Positions 8,151 to 16,548 of a DNA stretch of 64,000 nt are shown here, one piece after another. Each line of letters starts with the position of its first letter. Position 1 is the first letter of the stretch. Below the pieces are notes generated by a model, which saw only the letters and a list, made by a program, of their open reading frames with translations, was not told the DNA's origin and ran no database searches. Where the stretch lies: positions 186,001 through 250,000 of the forward strand of contig CAWHYJ010000020.1 in NCBI GenBank assembly GCA_963833495.1. Direction: 5' to 3'. The DNA is from Fodinibacter sp963833495. Its GTDB lineage: Bacteria; Actinomycetota; Actinomycetes; Actinomycetales; Dermatophilaceae. The position numbers and the translations under genes were made by a program.

Positions 8151-8186
8151 GTGCGGCAGCGGTCGCCATGACAACCACTTCCGCAC
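8151..8186. terminator. Imperfect hairpin between convergent genes
   Basis: Thirteen-base arms at 8151-8163 and 8174-8186 pair at 11 positions around a 10-nt loop, between the converging carboxypeptidase and acyl-CoA dehydrogenase genes. It probably acts for both strands; no T-run follows. Confidence 0.4.
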
Positions 8187-8196
8187 CCGAGGCGGG

Positions 8197-9393
8197 TCAC
8201 TTGGCCTTGTAGTCCTCGAGCAGGCGCCGGCCGATGATCATCTTCTGGATCTCGGCGGTGCCCTCGCCGATCAGGAGCATCGGCGCCTCGCGGTAGAGCC
8301 GCTCGATCTCGTACTCCTTGGAGTAGCCGTAGCCGCCGTGGATGCGGAAGCTCTGCTCCACGACGTTCGCGCAGTTCTCCGAGGCGAGGTACTTCGCCAT
8401 CCCGGCCTCGAGGTCGTTGCGCTCGCCGGCGTCCTTGAGCCGGGCCGCCTTGACCATCATCTGGTGGCTGGCCTCGACCATGGTCGCCATGTCGGCGAGG
8501 CGGAACAGGATGCCCTGGTGCTCGGCGATCTTCTTGCCGAACGTCTCCCGCTGCTGCGAGTAGGCGATGCCCAGCTCGAACGCCCGCATCGACAGGCCAC
8601 AGGCGCGGGCCGCGACGTTGACGCGGCCCACCTCGACGCCGTCCATCATCTGGTAGAAGCCCTTGCCGGGCACCCCGCCGAGCAGCTGGGCGTCGGTGGT
8701 GCGGTGCCCCTCCATGACGAGCTCGGTGGTGTCGACGCCCTTGTAGCCCATCTTCTCGATCTTGCCGGGCACGGTGACGCCCTGGGCCGTCTCGCCGAAG
8801 CCCGACGTCTTGTCGATGAGGAAGGTCGACATGTTCTTGTAGGGGCTGTCGCTCTCGCCGAGGTCGGTGCGCATCAGCACCGCCACGAGGTTGGACGACC
8901 CGCCGTTGGTCAGCCACATCTTCTGGCCGGTGAGCACCCACTCGTCGCCGTCGCGCACCGCCTTGGCACGGATGGCCGCGACGTCGGACCCCATCCCGGG
9001 CTCGGACATCGAGAACGCCCCGCGCACCTCGCCGGTCGCCATCCGCGGCAGGTAGCGCTGCTTCTGCTCCTCGGTGCCGTGCTGGAGGATCAGGTAGGCG
9101 ACGATGAAGTGCGTGTTGATGATGCCGCTCACCGACATCCAGCCCCGCGCGATCTCCTCCACCACCAGGGCGTAGGTGAGCAGCGACTCGCCCAGGCCGC
9201 CGTACTCCTCGGGGATCATCAGGCCGAAGATCCCCATCTCCTTCATGCCCTCGACGATCTCGGTCGGGTACTCGTCCTTGTGCTCGAGCGCGGTCGCGAC
9301 CGGGATGATCTGCTCGTTCACGAACTCGCGCACGAGCTTGATGAGCTCGTGCTGCTCCTCGGAGAGGCCGTCCGTGGTCTGGAGTCGGGACAT
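8197..9393 (-). CDS. Acyl-CoA dehydrogenase
   Basis: 398 residues from the ATG at 9393 (MSRLQTTDGLSEEQ), preceded by a weak GAAGG-type Shine-Dalgarno. FAD-dependent alpha,beta-dehydrogenation of an acyl-CoA in fatty- or branched-chain acid catabolism. It shows the family layout: helical N-domain, FAD-binding MSEPGMGSDVAAI signature near 130, the YSQQRETFGKKIAEHQ signature near 265, and GEGTAEIQ near the C-terminus, whose first Glu aligns with the catalytic base of medium-chain enzymes. The usual Tyr before that Glu is Gly here. No CoA-pathway gene is adjacent, so the chain specificity is open; the two CoA-ester lyases lie about 9 kb away. Confidence 0.92.
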   Translation of the reverse strand: MSRLQTTDGLSEEQHELIKLVREFVNEQIIPVATALEHKDEYPTEIVEGMKEMGIFGLMIPEEYGGLGESLLTYALVVEEIARGWMSVSGIINTHFIVAYLILQHGTEEQKQRYLPRMATGEVRGAFSMSEPGMGSDVAAIRAKAVRDGDEWVLTGQKMWLTNGGSSNLVAVLMRTDLGESDSPYKNMSTFLIDKTSGFGETAQGVTVPGKIEKMGYKGVDTTELVMEGHRTTDAQLLGGVPGKGFYQMMDGVEVGRVNVAARACGLSMRAFELGIAYSQQRETFGKKIAEHQGILFRLADMATMVEASHQMMVKAARLKDAGERNDLEAGMAKYLASENCANVVEQSFRIHGGYGYSKEYEIERLYREAPMLLIGEGTAEIQKMIIGRRLLEDYKAK

Positions 9394-9557
9394 GCGGGAT
9401 CGCCGCCTTCGGCTGGGGGTTGGGTCTGCCTCCCGAGTATGCCGTCGGGCCCCGCGCTGCTGCACCCGGCGGCGGTGTGAGTCCTCCCACCCCGGGGCCC
9501 CGACCCGTCAGGCACCACCGCTCGACGGCACCGGGCCGTCGGGGTCACCATGGACCG

Positions 9558-10949
9558 ATGACCCCCGCTGCCAGCACGCAGGTCCCGCCCCCTGCGCCTC
9601 CGCCACCCGTCGTCGGCGGCCGGTTCGCCCCGATCATGGGCCTGCGGCGCAACGCGGTCGACTACGCCGAGAGCATGTGGCGCCGGCACGGCGACCTCGT
9701 GCACATGACGGTCGGCCCGCCCGGCTCGAGCCGCGACGTGTGGTGGGTGCACCACCCGGACGGCGCTGCCCGGGTGCTGTCCGGCAGCTCGTGGCGCGCC
9801 TACTCCAAGCAGGACCAGGTGCACGACGAGATCGCCCTGTGGCTGGGGCCGGGCCTGCTCACGGCCGAGGGCGAGGACTGGACCCGCCAGAAGCGCTTCC
9901 TCCAGCCGCTGTTCACCAAGCAGGCCGTCGACGGCTACGCCGACCACATGGTCCGGGAGATCGAGACGGTCGTGGCCGAGTGGGACACCGAGGGCTCCCC
10001 CACCGTCGACCTCGGCCTGCAGATGCAGCGGCTCACCCTTCGGGTGGTGCTCGCCGCCCTGTTCGGCGATGCCGCCGACGACGTCCTGCCGCACGTGCGC
10101 CACTCGTTCCCTGCCGTGTCCGACACCATCCTGCGGCGCGGGCTGGGCGCGGTGCGGCTGCCGGCCGGCATCCCGACCCGTCGCGTGCGCCGCGGACGGG
10201 CGGCCCGCGACGAGCTCTTCGGCGTGTGCGACGCCATCGTCGCCGCGCGCCGCGAGGGGCGCACCACCGGTGAGGGCGACCTGCTCACCCTCCTGCTCGC
10301 AGCACGAGACGGCGACGAGCGGATGAGCGACGAGGAGGTGCGCAGCCAGGTGCTGCTGTTCATGATGGCCGGCCATGAGACCACGGCCATCGCGCTCACC
10401 TTCGCGCTGCACCTTCTCGGCCGCCACCAGGACGTGCAGGATGCCGTGCGCGCAGAGGTACGCGAGGCGCTCGGCGTGGTCTCCCCGACCGCCGCGGACA
10501 TCGCCCGCCTGCCCCTCACCACAGCCGTGCTCAAGGAGGCCATGCGGCTCTACCCGTCGGCGCCGATCATGGGCCGGCTCACCGTGCAGGAGGACGAGCT
10601 GATGGGCCACCGGGTGCCGGCGGGCGCCAACGTCGTTCTCGTGCCGTGGACCATCCATCGCCACCCCGACTTCTGGGCCGACCCGCTGGTGTTCGACCCG
10701 ACCCGCTTCACGGGCGGCGGCGCCCGCCCCGAGCCCGCCCACCGCTACGCCTGGATGGCGTTCGGCGGCGGACCGCGCGCCTGCATCGGCCAGCACTTCT
10801 CGATGGTCGAGGCGACCCTGGCCCTGGCGCTGATCCTGCGCGAGCACCGGGTGACCTCGCTGGCCGCCACCGACCAGCTCGAGGTCAGCTCGCTGATCAC
10901 GCTCTTCCCCACCGACCCGGTGCAGGCTCGGGTCGAGCGCCTCGGCTGA
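9558..10949 (+). CDS. Cytochrome P450
   Basis: 463 residues from the ATG at 9558, with a CACCAT hexamer 6 nt upstream. A heme-thiolate monooxygenase, soluble (no membrane anchor). The oxygen-activation helix has AGHETT near 272, the K-helix ExxR is in KEAMRLYP, and the heme loop is FGGGPRACIGQHF with Cys409 as axial ligand. The Pro-rich N-terminus and the overall pattern (FLQPLFTKQAVDGY, PWTIHRHPDFW) resemble fatty-acid or terpenoid hydroxylase-type bacterial P450s rather than macrolide ones. No ferredoxin or reductase gene is adjacent, so redox partners must come from elsewhere. The substrate cannot be told from sequence. Confidence 0.93.
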   Translation: MTPAASTQVPPPAPPPPVVGGRFAPIMGLRRNAVDYAESMWRRHGDLVHMTVGPPGSSRDVWWVHHPDGAARVLSGSSWRAYSKQDQVHDEIALWLGPGLLTAEGEDWTRQKRFLQPLFTKQAVDGYADHMVREIETVVAEWDTEGSPTVDLGLQMQRLTLRVVLAALFGDAADDVLPHVRHSFPAVSDTILRRGLGAVRLPAGIPTRRVRRGRAARDELFGVCDAIVAARREGRTTGEGDLLTLLLAARDGDERMSDEEVRSQVLLFMMAGHETTAIALTFALHLLGRHQDVQDAVRAEVREALGVVSPTAADIARLPLTTAVLKEAMRLYPSAPIMGRLTVQEDELMGHRVPAGANVVLVPWTIHRHPDFWADPLVFDPTRFTGGGARPEPAHRYAWMAFGGGPRACIGQHFSMVEATLALALILREHRVTSLAATDQLEVSSLITLFPTDPVQARVERLG

Positions 10950-11072
10950 GTGCGGGAGCGTCCCCGCCGGAATATCCAGTGGCGAGCCCCCACGCCGGTG
11001 CGTCACGCTGGTGCTGAGCGCACGGCATCCGCCGTCGTGCCACGCCGTGACCGGAACGAGAAGGAGGCCGAC

Positions 11073-11201
11073 ATGTCCACGACTGTCCGGGCCCTCACCG
11101 AGCCCTCCCCTTCCTTCCCTCACCAGGAGCACCTCCGTGGCACACCAGCCGTTCCACCTGCCCGAGAAGCAGGCCCTCTTCTCGATCGACACCTCACCTG
11201 A
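11073..11201 (+). CDS. Possible 42-residue leader ORF before the RIO kinase
   Basis: MSTTVRALTEPSPSFPHQEH opens the frame. It is preceded by the strongest Shine-Dalgarno I noticed in the window (GAAGGAGG, 5 nt before the ATG) and ends in TGA at 11199-11201, overlapping the RIO kinase start by 65 nt in another frame. No family is recognised. It could be a translated leader that couples to, or competes with, kinase translation, or a chance frame behind a strong ribosome site. Confidence 0.35.
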   Translation: MSTTVRALTEPSPSFPHQEHLRGTPAVPPAREAGPLLDRHLT

Positions 11202-11991
11202 CGCACCCCCCGAGGGCGACCGCTGGTCGTCCTGGGACGGGTCGACCCACGGCCCGAAGCCGCGCCCGGACTGGGTCATCACCGAGCTCGCCGCCGTCGA
11301 GAGCGACCTCGGCGTGCTCAAGACCGGCAAGGAGGCCGACGTCCACGTGCTGCGGCGCTGGCTGCCGGGCACCGACCGGGTCAGCACGATGGCCGCCAAG
11401 CGCTACCGCAGCGGCGACCACAGGCTCTTCCACCGCGACGCCGGCTACCTCGAGGGCCGTCGGGTGCGCAAGAGCCGCGAGATGCGGGCGATGGCCCGGC
11501 GCACCGACTTCGGCAAGCAGGTGATCGCCGGCCAGTGGGCGGCAGCCGAGTTCGACGCCCTCGGCCGGCTCTGGGAGCTCGACCTCCCGGTGCCCTACCC
11601 CGTGCAGCTCGACGACAGCGAGATGTTGATGTCGTTCGTCGGCGACCTCACCGGCGACACCCCGGTCGCGGCCCCGCGGCTGGTGTCGACCCGGCCCGAG
11701 CCCGGCCTGCTCGCCGAGCTGTTCGAGCAGCTGCGCACGGCGATGCTCACCCTCGCGCACCACGGCTGGTCGCACGGCGACTTGTCGCCGTACAACGTGC
11801 TGCTGCACGACGAGCGCGTCGTCATCATCGACTGGCCGCAGATCGTCGACGTCATCGGCAACCCCGCGGGCTTCGAGTTCCTCGAGCGCGATGCCACGAC
11901 GATGGCGACCTGGTTCGTGCGCAAGGGGCTCGACGTCGACCCCGGCGAGCTCGTCGGCGACCTGGTGGCGGAGGCGACCACCCGGTTCTGA
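11137..11991 (+). CDS. RIO-family serine/threonine kinase
   Basis: 284 residues from the GTG at 11137, chosen because AGGAG lies 7 nt upstream; other in-frame starts lack this. RIO kinases are atypical protein kinases or ATPases best known from archaeal and eukaryotic ribosome maturation; bacterial copies are poorly characterised. The catalytic loop HGDLSPYN (His213, Asp215, Asn220) and the metal-binding IDWPQ (Asp232) match the RIO pattern. The N-terminal half has a Lys-containing AAKRYRSGDHR segment that may bind ATP. It is cytoplasmic. A possible translated leader overlaps its start. Confidence 0.85.
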   Translation: MAHQPFHLPEKQALFSIDTSPDAPPEGDRWSSWDGSTHGPKPRPDWVITELAAVESDLGVLKTGKEADVHVLRRWLPGTDRVSTMAAKRYRSGDHRLFHRDAGYLEGRRVRKSREMRAMARRTDFGKQVIAGQWAAAEFDALGRLWELDLPVPYPVQLDDSEMLMSFVGDLTGDTPVAAPRLVSTRPEPGLLAELFEQLRTAMLTLAHHGWSHGDLSPYNVLLHDERVVIIDWPQIVDVIGNPAGFEFLERDATTMATWFVRKGLDVDPGELVGDLVAEATTRF

Positions 11992-12006
11992 GGGGGGCGG
12001 ACGGCC

Positions 12007-12012
12007 TACGCT
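12007..12012 (+). promoter_or_regulatory. -10 box TACGCT of a leaderless promoter
   Basis: TACGCT lies 7 nt before the ATG at 12020 with no Shine-Dalgarno between. It is identical to the box before dapD. Confidence 0.6.
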
Positions 12013-12019
12013 GCGTCGT

Positions 12020-13072
12020 ATGCCGTCCGTGCCCCTCGCCCTCGCCGCCCCCACCGTCCCCGACCCGATGGAGGCGCCGCCACTTCGCTGGGGGGTGCTC
12101 GGCCCGGGCGGCATCGCCAACGTCTTCGCGGATGCCGTGCACGAGGGCACCCGCTCCCGCGTCGTCGCCGTCGGCTCCCGTTCGGTCGAGCGGGCCCGGG
12201 ACTTCGCCGCGCGGCACGGCGTCGAGCGGGCGTACGGGTCGTACGCCGACCTCGTCGCCGACCCCGACGTGGATGCCGTGTACGTCGCCAGCCCGCACAG
12301 CGAGCACCACGAGCACGCCATGCTCGCGCTGCGCGCGGGCAAGCCGGTGCTGGTCGAGAAGGCGTTCACGCGCAACCTGCGCGAAGCCGACGAGGTGCTC
12401 GAGACCGCTTCTGCCGCAGGCCTGCTCGCAGCCGAGGCGATGTGGAGCCGCTACCTCCCCCACTACGACGTCATCCGGCGCACCGTCGAAGCGGGCACGC
12501 TGGGCGACGTCGTGCTCGTCGACGCCGACCACGGCCAGCTGCTCTGGCCGGACGGCCCGGCGCGCCTCTCGCAGCCCGAGCTCGCCGGTGGGGCACTGCT
12601 CGACCTGGGGGTCTACCCGGTCTCGTTCGCCGACCACGTGCTCGGCGGGCTCGAGGGCGTGACGGCCCAGGGCACGCTGACCGAGCTCGGTGTCGACGCC
12701 ACGACGACGATCGGCGCCCGCGGACCCGGCGGTGCCCTCGCCCGCCTGTGGTGCTCGATGGCGGCTGCGACCGCGTGCCCGGCCCGAGTCGTCGGCACGC
12801 GGGCACGGCTCGAGGTGGAGGGCCGCTTCTACAACGTCGAGAGCCGGGTGCGGCTGATCGGCCCTGACGAGTCGGTGCTCGACGAGTTCGTGCCGACGGT
12901 GGCCGACCACGGCTTCCGCTTCGAGGCGGCCGAGGTCGCGCGGGCGCTGGCCGCCGGCCGGCTCGAGACCTGGTCGATGCCGTGGGCAGCCACCCGGCGG
13001 GTCATGGGCGCGATGGACGAGGTGCGCCGGCAGGTGGGCGTCAACTACCCGGGCGAGGCGGCCGACGCGTGA
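12020..13072 (+). CDS. Gfo/Idh/MocA family oxidoreductase
   Basis: 350 residues. NAD(P)-dependent oxidation or reduction of a sugar, inositol or related hydroxyl. An N-terminal Rossmann fold has GPGGIA at about 29-34 for the dinucleotide; VEKAF near 115 carries the conserved active-site Lys of the EKP motif (Ala instead of Pro here). The C-terminal half is the alpha/beta substrate domain. The substrate is unknown. The gene ends in a GTGA overlap with the next membrane protein, so the two form an operon driven by the leaderless promoter upstream. Confidence 0.87.
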   Translation: MPSVPLALAAPTVPDPMEAPPLRWGVLGPGGIANVFADAVHEGTRSRVVAVGSRSVERARDFAARHGVERAYGSYADLVADPDVDAVYVASPHSEHHEHAMLALRAGKPVLVEKAFTRNLREADEVLETASAAGLLAAEAMWSRYLPHYDVIRRTVEAGTLGDVVLVDADHGQLLWPDGPARLSQPELAGGALLDLGVYPVSFADHVLGGLEGVTAQGTLTELGVDATTTIGARGPGGALARLWCSMAAATACPARVVGTRARLEVEGRFYNVESRVRLIGPDESVLDEFVPTVADHGFRFEAAEVARALAAGRLETWSMPWAATRRVMGAMDEVRRQVGVNYPGEAADA

Positions 13073-13893
13073 ACCTGCTGCGCTCGGCCCTGGTGGTGGC
13101 CGGGGTCACGGGGGTGGCGGTCGCCGCCATGCTGCTCGTGCGGCGGCGGGCCCCCGCGGGCAGCTGGTTCCAGGACGGCGACCGGGCCGCCGGGGTGTTC
13201 GGCGTGCTGGCCACCGGCTTCTCGGTGCTGCTCGGCTTCATCATCTTCCTGGCCTTCCAGGCCTACGACGACACCCGCGCCGGCGCCGAGGGCGAAGCCG
13301 CCACCGTGGCCCAGATGGTGCAGACCGCCCAGCTGATGCCGGCCGGCTCCTCGCAGGAGCTCACGGGCGAGCTGATCTGCTACGGCCGGTCCGTCGTCGG
13401 CACCGAGTGGGATGCCGTGGCCAGCGGCAAGGCGGAGGACTCGCTCAACCCGTGGGGCGCGAAGATGTTCACCACCGTCGCCGCCCTGCAGCCGAAGACA
13501 CCCACCGAGCAGTCGGCCTACGACCGGTGGATGGCGCAGACCGCGGACCGGCAGACGTCGCGCAACGACCGGGTGCACACGGCCGAGGGCATCATCCCGA
13601 CCCCGCTGTGGCTCGCCCTGTACGTCATCTGCGGGGTCATCTTCTGCTTCCTGCTGTTCTTCGCCGACAGCGCCGAGGGCGCCTGGACGCAGGGCGTGCT
13701 GATGGGCAGCGTGGCCGTCGTGATCTCGGTGCTGATGCTGCTGCTCGGCTTCTTCGACAACCCGCACGGCGAGGGAGTCGGCCAGCTGAAGCCCACCGCC
13801 ATGGAGCGCTCCCTGCGGATCATCGACAGCCAGGTCGCGGCGCTCGGCATCACGGCCGATCCCCCCTGTGACGCGCTGGGCAACGCCCGCTGA
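13069..13893 (+). CDS. Membrane protein, DUF4239-like (bestrophin-like)
   Basis: 274 residues from the GTG at 13069, which overlaps the preceding stop (GTGA). Four hydrophobic segments are visible: about 5-24, 43-62, 182-203 and 214-236, with a roughly 120-residue domain between the second and third. The layout and the FSVLLGFIIFLAF segment followed by a charged YDDTRAGAEGEA turn recall the DUF4239 (bestrophin-like) family. The function is unknown; it may be a channel-like protein. It converges with the next gene with no intergenic base. Confidence 0.65.
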   Translation: MNLLRSALVVAGVTGVAVAAMLLVRRRAPAGSWFQDGDRAAGVFGVLATGFSVLLGFIIFLAFQAYDDTRAGAEGEAATVAQMVQTAQLMPAGSSQELTGELICYGRSVVGTEWDAVASGKAEDSLNPWGAKMFTTVAALQPKTPTEQSAYDRWMAQTADRQTSRNDRVHTAEGIIPTPLWLALYVICGVIFCFLLFFADSAEGAWTQGVLMGSVAVVISVLMLLLGFFDNPHGEGVGQLKPTAMERSLRIIDSQVAALGITADPPCDALGNAR

Positions 13894-14577
13894 CTACGCG
13901 TCCCGGGCGCCCGCCGGTGGCGCGTCGGTGGTCGCCGGCCGGGTCAGCAGGATGACCAGGCTCAGCAGCAGCACCCAGAGCGGGAAGATCATCTGGCTCC
14001 AGCGGTGCTCCCCCGCCGCGACCATCAGCACCAGCGCCACCGCGTAGCCCACGAAGGCGACCCAGCGCGGGATCGCCCGCGTGCGCAGGCCGACGGTGCT
14101 CACCGACAGCGTGAAGACGGCCGCCATCCGCATGGCGTAGACCGACACCAGGATCTGGGTGCTGTCCCGGCCGAAGGCCCACACCTCGATGTCGGGCGAG
14201 GGCCGGGCCGACAGCTCGAGCACGCTGCTCGAGGCCGCGGCGCCGGCGAACAGCATGGCGAGGAACAGCAGGCCGCTGCCGAGGAAGACCGTCGAGAACA
14301 GCCGGTCCTCGACGTCGCCCAGCTGGTCACGCACCACCCCGATGAACCACAGGAAGGCGATGCCGGCGAACGGGACCAGCTGCAGGGCCCACCGGATCAG
14401 CCGGCGGCTGGACTCGTCGGTCTGCAGCGACTGCAGTGAGTCGTCGGCCAGGGCGAGCCGCATCATGACCATCGCGGCGATGAGCAGCACGGCGAAGAGG
14501 ATGCCGGCGACCGCCGCCGAACGGCGGGTGCGCCAGTGTCGGGCGGTGAGTCGGGACGGGCCCGGGCTGGTCGTCAT
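13894..14577 (-). CDS. Polytopic membrane protein of unknown function
   Basis: 227 residues with about six transmembrane segments (roughly 22-42, 66-85, 95-115, 140-160, 168-187, 193-212) and short loops. I recognise no family. Polar motifs are few; a SARPSPDIEVWAFGRDSTQ loop lies between the third and fourth segments. Its stop abuts the convergent DUF4239-like gene directly. A GATGCT hexamer 6 nt before its ATG fits the leaderless pattern of the region. Confidence 0.65.
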   Translation of the reverse strand: MTTSPGPSRLTARHWRTRRSAAVAGILFAVLLIAAMVMMRLALADDSLQSLQTDESSRRLIRWALQLVPFAGIAFLWFIGVVRDQLGDVEDRLFSTVFLGSGLLFLAMLFAGAAASSSVLELSARPSPDIEVWAFGRDSTQILVSVYAMRMAAVFTLSVSTVGLRTRAIPRWVAFVGYAVALVLMVAAGEHRWSQMIFPLWVLLLSLVILLTRPATTDAPPAGARDA

Positions 14578-14645
14578 CGCAGCAGCATCGTGCCTTCGGC
14601 CGCCGGTGTCGACGCCCGCGCCGGGTGAGCCGACCTCGCGGCGGT

Positions 14646-16457
14646 TCAGCCGGTCAGGGCGGTGAGGAACACCGACTCGAGGTCCTCCGGCCGCGCCGCG
14701 GTGTAGGCCTTGCCCTTGGTGGTGGCGGCGATGTTGCGCAGTGCCTTCGCGTCGGCCCCCGACCCCAGGGCGATGGTGACGACCTCCACCGGGCGGGCGG
14801 GGTCGGCACCGTCGACCAGCCGGTCGAGCGTGGTGCGCAGGTCGGGGCTGCCGGGGTCGTCGTTCTTGCCGTCACTGATGACGACGACCGTGTTGGGGCC
14901 GGGCTGCCACCCGTCGCGGACCGCGGCCACGGCCGCCAGGGTCGTGTCGTAGAGCCCGGTGTCGCCGGCGGCCACGATGCGCGGCACGACGGTGCCGATG
15001 GTGTCGCGCGCGGTGCCGGCGCCGTACTGCCGGTCGAGCCGGCCGAGCGGCACGACGGCGCGGTAGTCGTTCCCGCGGGCGGCCCGCGAGAACGTCCAGA
15101 GCCCGACCCGTGCCTGGTCGGAGAAGAACGGCAGCGATGCCAGCACGGCATCCTTGGCGACCTGCAGGCGGGACTTGCCGGTGGTTCCGGCCTCCTCCTT
15201 CATCGAGCCGGAGGTGTCGAGCACGACGAGCAGGGAGCCTCGGCGGTCGAGCGCGGTCCAGTTCTGCAGGGTGCGGGCCAGCACGTCCTGGCTGGGCTGC
15301 GCCGGCGTGTAGCGCGGCTCGCTGGGCACGACGCCGGCCGCGGGGGTGACGGCCGTGCCGAGCCGCGCGGCCCGCCAGCCGGCGGTCTGCAGCGCCTTCT
15401 GGGCCTTGCCACCGACCACGAAGTCGGCGAACGCCTCGGATGCCGTGCGCTGGGCATCGCTGACCCACGACCCGCGCAGCGGCAGCACCGGCACCTCGCT
15501 GACCACCCAGCCCTCGGTGGGGTAGATGGCCGCGACCTCGACGGTCGGCTTGGCGGCGTTGAACGCCACCACCTCCTGCTCGGTCGCGGGCACGATCGGC
15601 AGGTCGCGCAGGCCCTCGGCGACGTTGGTGCCCTTCGACCGCAGCGCGGCGAGGGCACCGGAGAGGTTACCGGTGGCACCGTTCACGGCGTTGTGGGCCG
15701 TGACCAGCCGGCGGCGCAGGTCGTCGGTGGCGTCGGCGCCGATCGCCAGGTCGCGGTAGACCGCAACGGTCGAGCCCAGCCCCGCGGTCGAGGTCAGCGG
15801 GTCGGGCCAGTCGAGCCGAACCCTGCCCCACTCGGGGTGCTTCACCGCGGCCCAGCCCGCGGGGTCGGCCGCCAGGGCGCTCAGCTGCTCCCACGACGGC
15901 TGCTTGTCCGGCCAGCCGAGGGCCTCGGCCATGGGGCGCGGCGCGGCGAAGACCACGGGCGTGGCCGCGACCACCGGGTAGTTGCGCGGGAGCACCGAGC
16001 TGATGCGGGGGTCGCGGGCGAGCACGCTGCGCCACAACGAGGAGTCGGGCACCCACGTGGTCGGTGCGTTCGCCGTGTCGCCGTCGAGGGCGGCGGAGAC
16101 CTGCTCGGCGAGCTCCTGAGGCGACGCCGCGGTGATCTGGGTCGTCGTGCACGGCACGCCGGCCCGGTCCTTCACCCAGGCGTCGAAGTCGTGGGCGTAC
16201 TCCCGCAGCGCCGACGAGAGGGCCGGTGCAGCGGCGATCCGCAGGTCGGCCGTGCCCGAGCAGCCGGCCGCGGTGGCCTCGGCGTCGTTACGGTGGACGA
16301 CCAGGCCGATGCCGGCCACGACGGCCATGAGCACCACCACCGCGAGCACCACGAAGGGCCACCGGCGGCGTCGCCGAGCCGGCGCCGCGTGCCGGTGGCG
16401 CGCGGCGGAGCCTCCGGCTCTCCGCCGGGTACCGGGCGCCCCTGCTTCAGCCGTCAT
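14646..16457 (-). CDS. Membrane-anchored solute-binding domain fused to a von Willebrand factor A domain
   Basis: 603 residues. An Arg-rich cytoplasmic N-terminus is followed by one membrane segment (about 33-54) and then an extracellular module resembling type 2 periplasmic solute-binding proteins (about 68-385, family SBP_bac_11). A VWA domain follows (about 405-600). The VWA metal site is intact: DTSGS at 414-418, Thr500 and Asp529, so it can bind a divalent ion and a partner. No permease or ATPase lies beside it, so this is not a standard importer component; an adhesion, sensing or wall-associated role is possible. It is encoded downstream of the L,D-transpeptidase on the same strand. Confidence 0.85.
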   Translation of the reverse strand: MTAEAGAPGTRRRAGGSAARHRHAAPARRRRRWPFVVLAVVVLMAVVAGIGLVVHRNDAEATAAGCSGTADLRIAAAPALSSALREYAHDFDAWVKDRAGVPCTTTQITAASPQELAEQVSAALDGDTANAPTTWVPDSSLWRSVLARDPRISSVLPRNYPVVAATPVVFAAPRPMAEALGWPDKQPSWEQLSALAADPAGWAAVKHPEWGRVRLDWPDPLTSTAGLGSTVAVYRDLAIGADATDDLRRRLVTAHNAVNGATGNLSGALAALRSKGTNVAEGLRDLPIVPATEQEVVAFNAAKPTVEVAAIYPTEGWVVSEVPVLPLRGSWVSDAQRTASEAFADFVVGGKAQKALQTAGWRAARLGTAVTPAAGVVPSEPRYTPAQPSQDVLARTLQNWTALDRRGSLLVVLDTSGSMKEEAGTTGKSRLQVAKDAVLASLPFFSDQARVGLWTFSRAARGNDYRAVVPLGRLDRQYGAGTARDTIGTVVPRIVAAGDTGLYDTTLAAVAAVRDGWQPGPNTVVVISDGKNDDPGSPDLRTTLDRLVDGADPARPVEVVTIALGSGADAKALRNIAATTKGKAYTAARPEDLESVFLTALTG

Positions 16458-16548
16458 GGCCCGAGTGTGTCCGACGTGACGACCCGTGCGACCACTAAAT
16501 GACGGATTTGTCCGTTTTCGAGACTGCTGCGAGTGCCCGGATCGGGCC

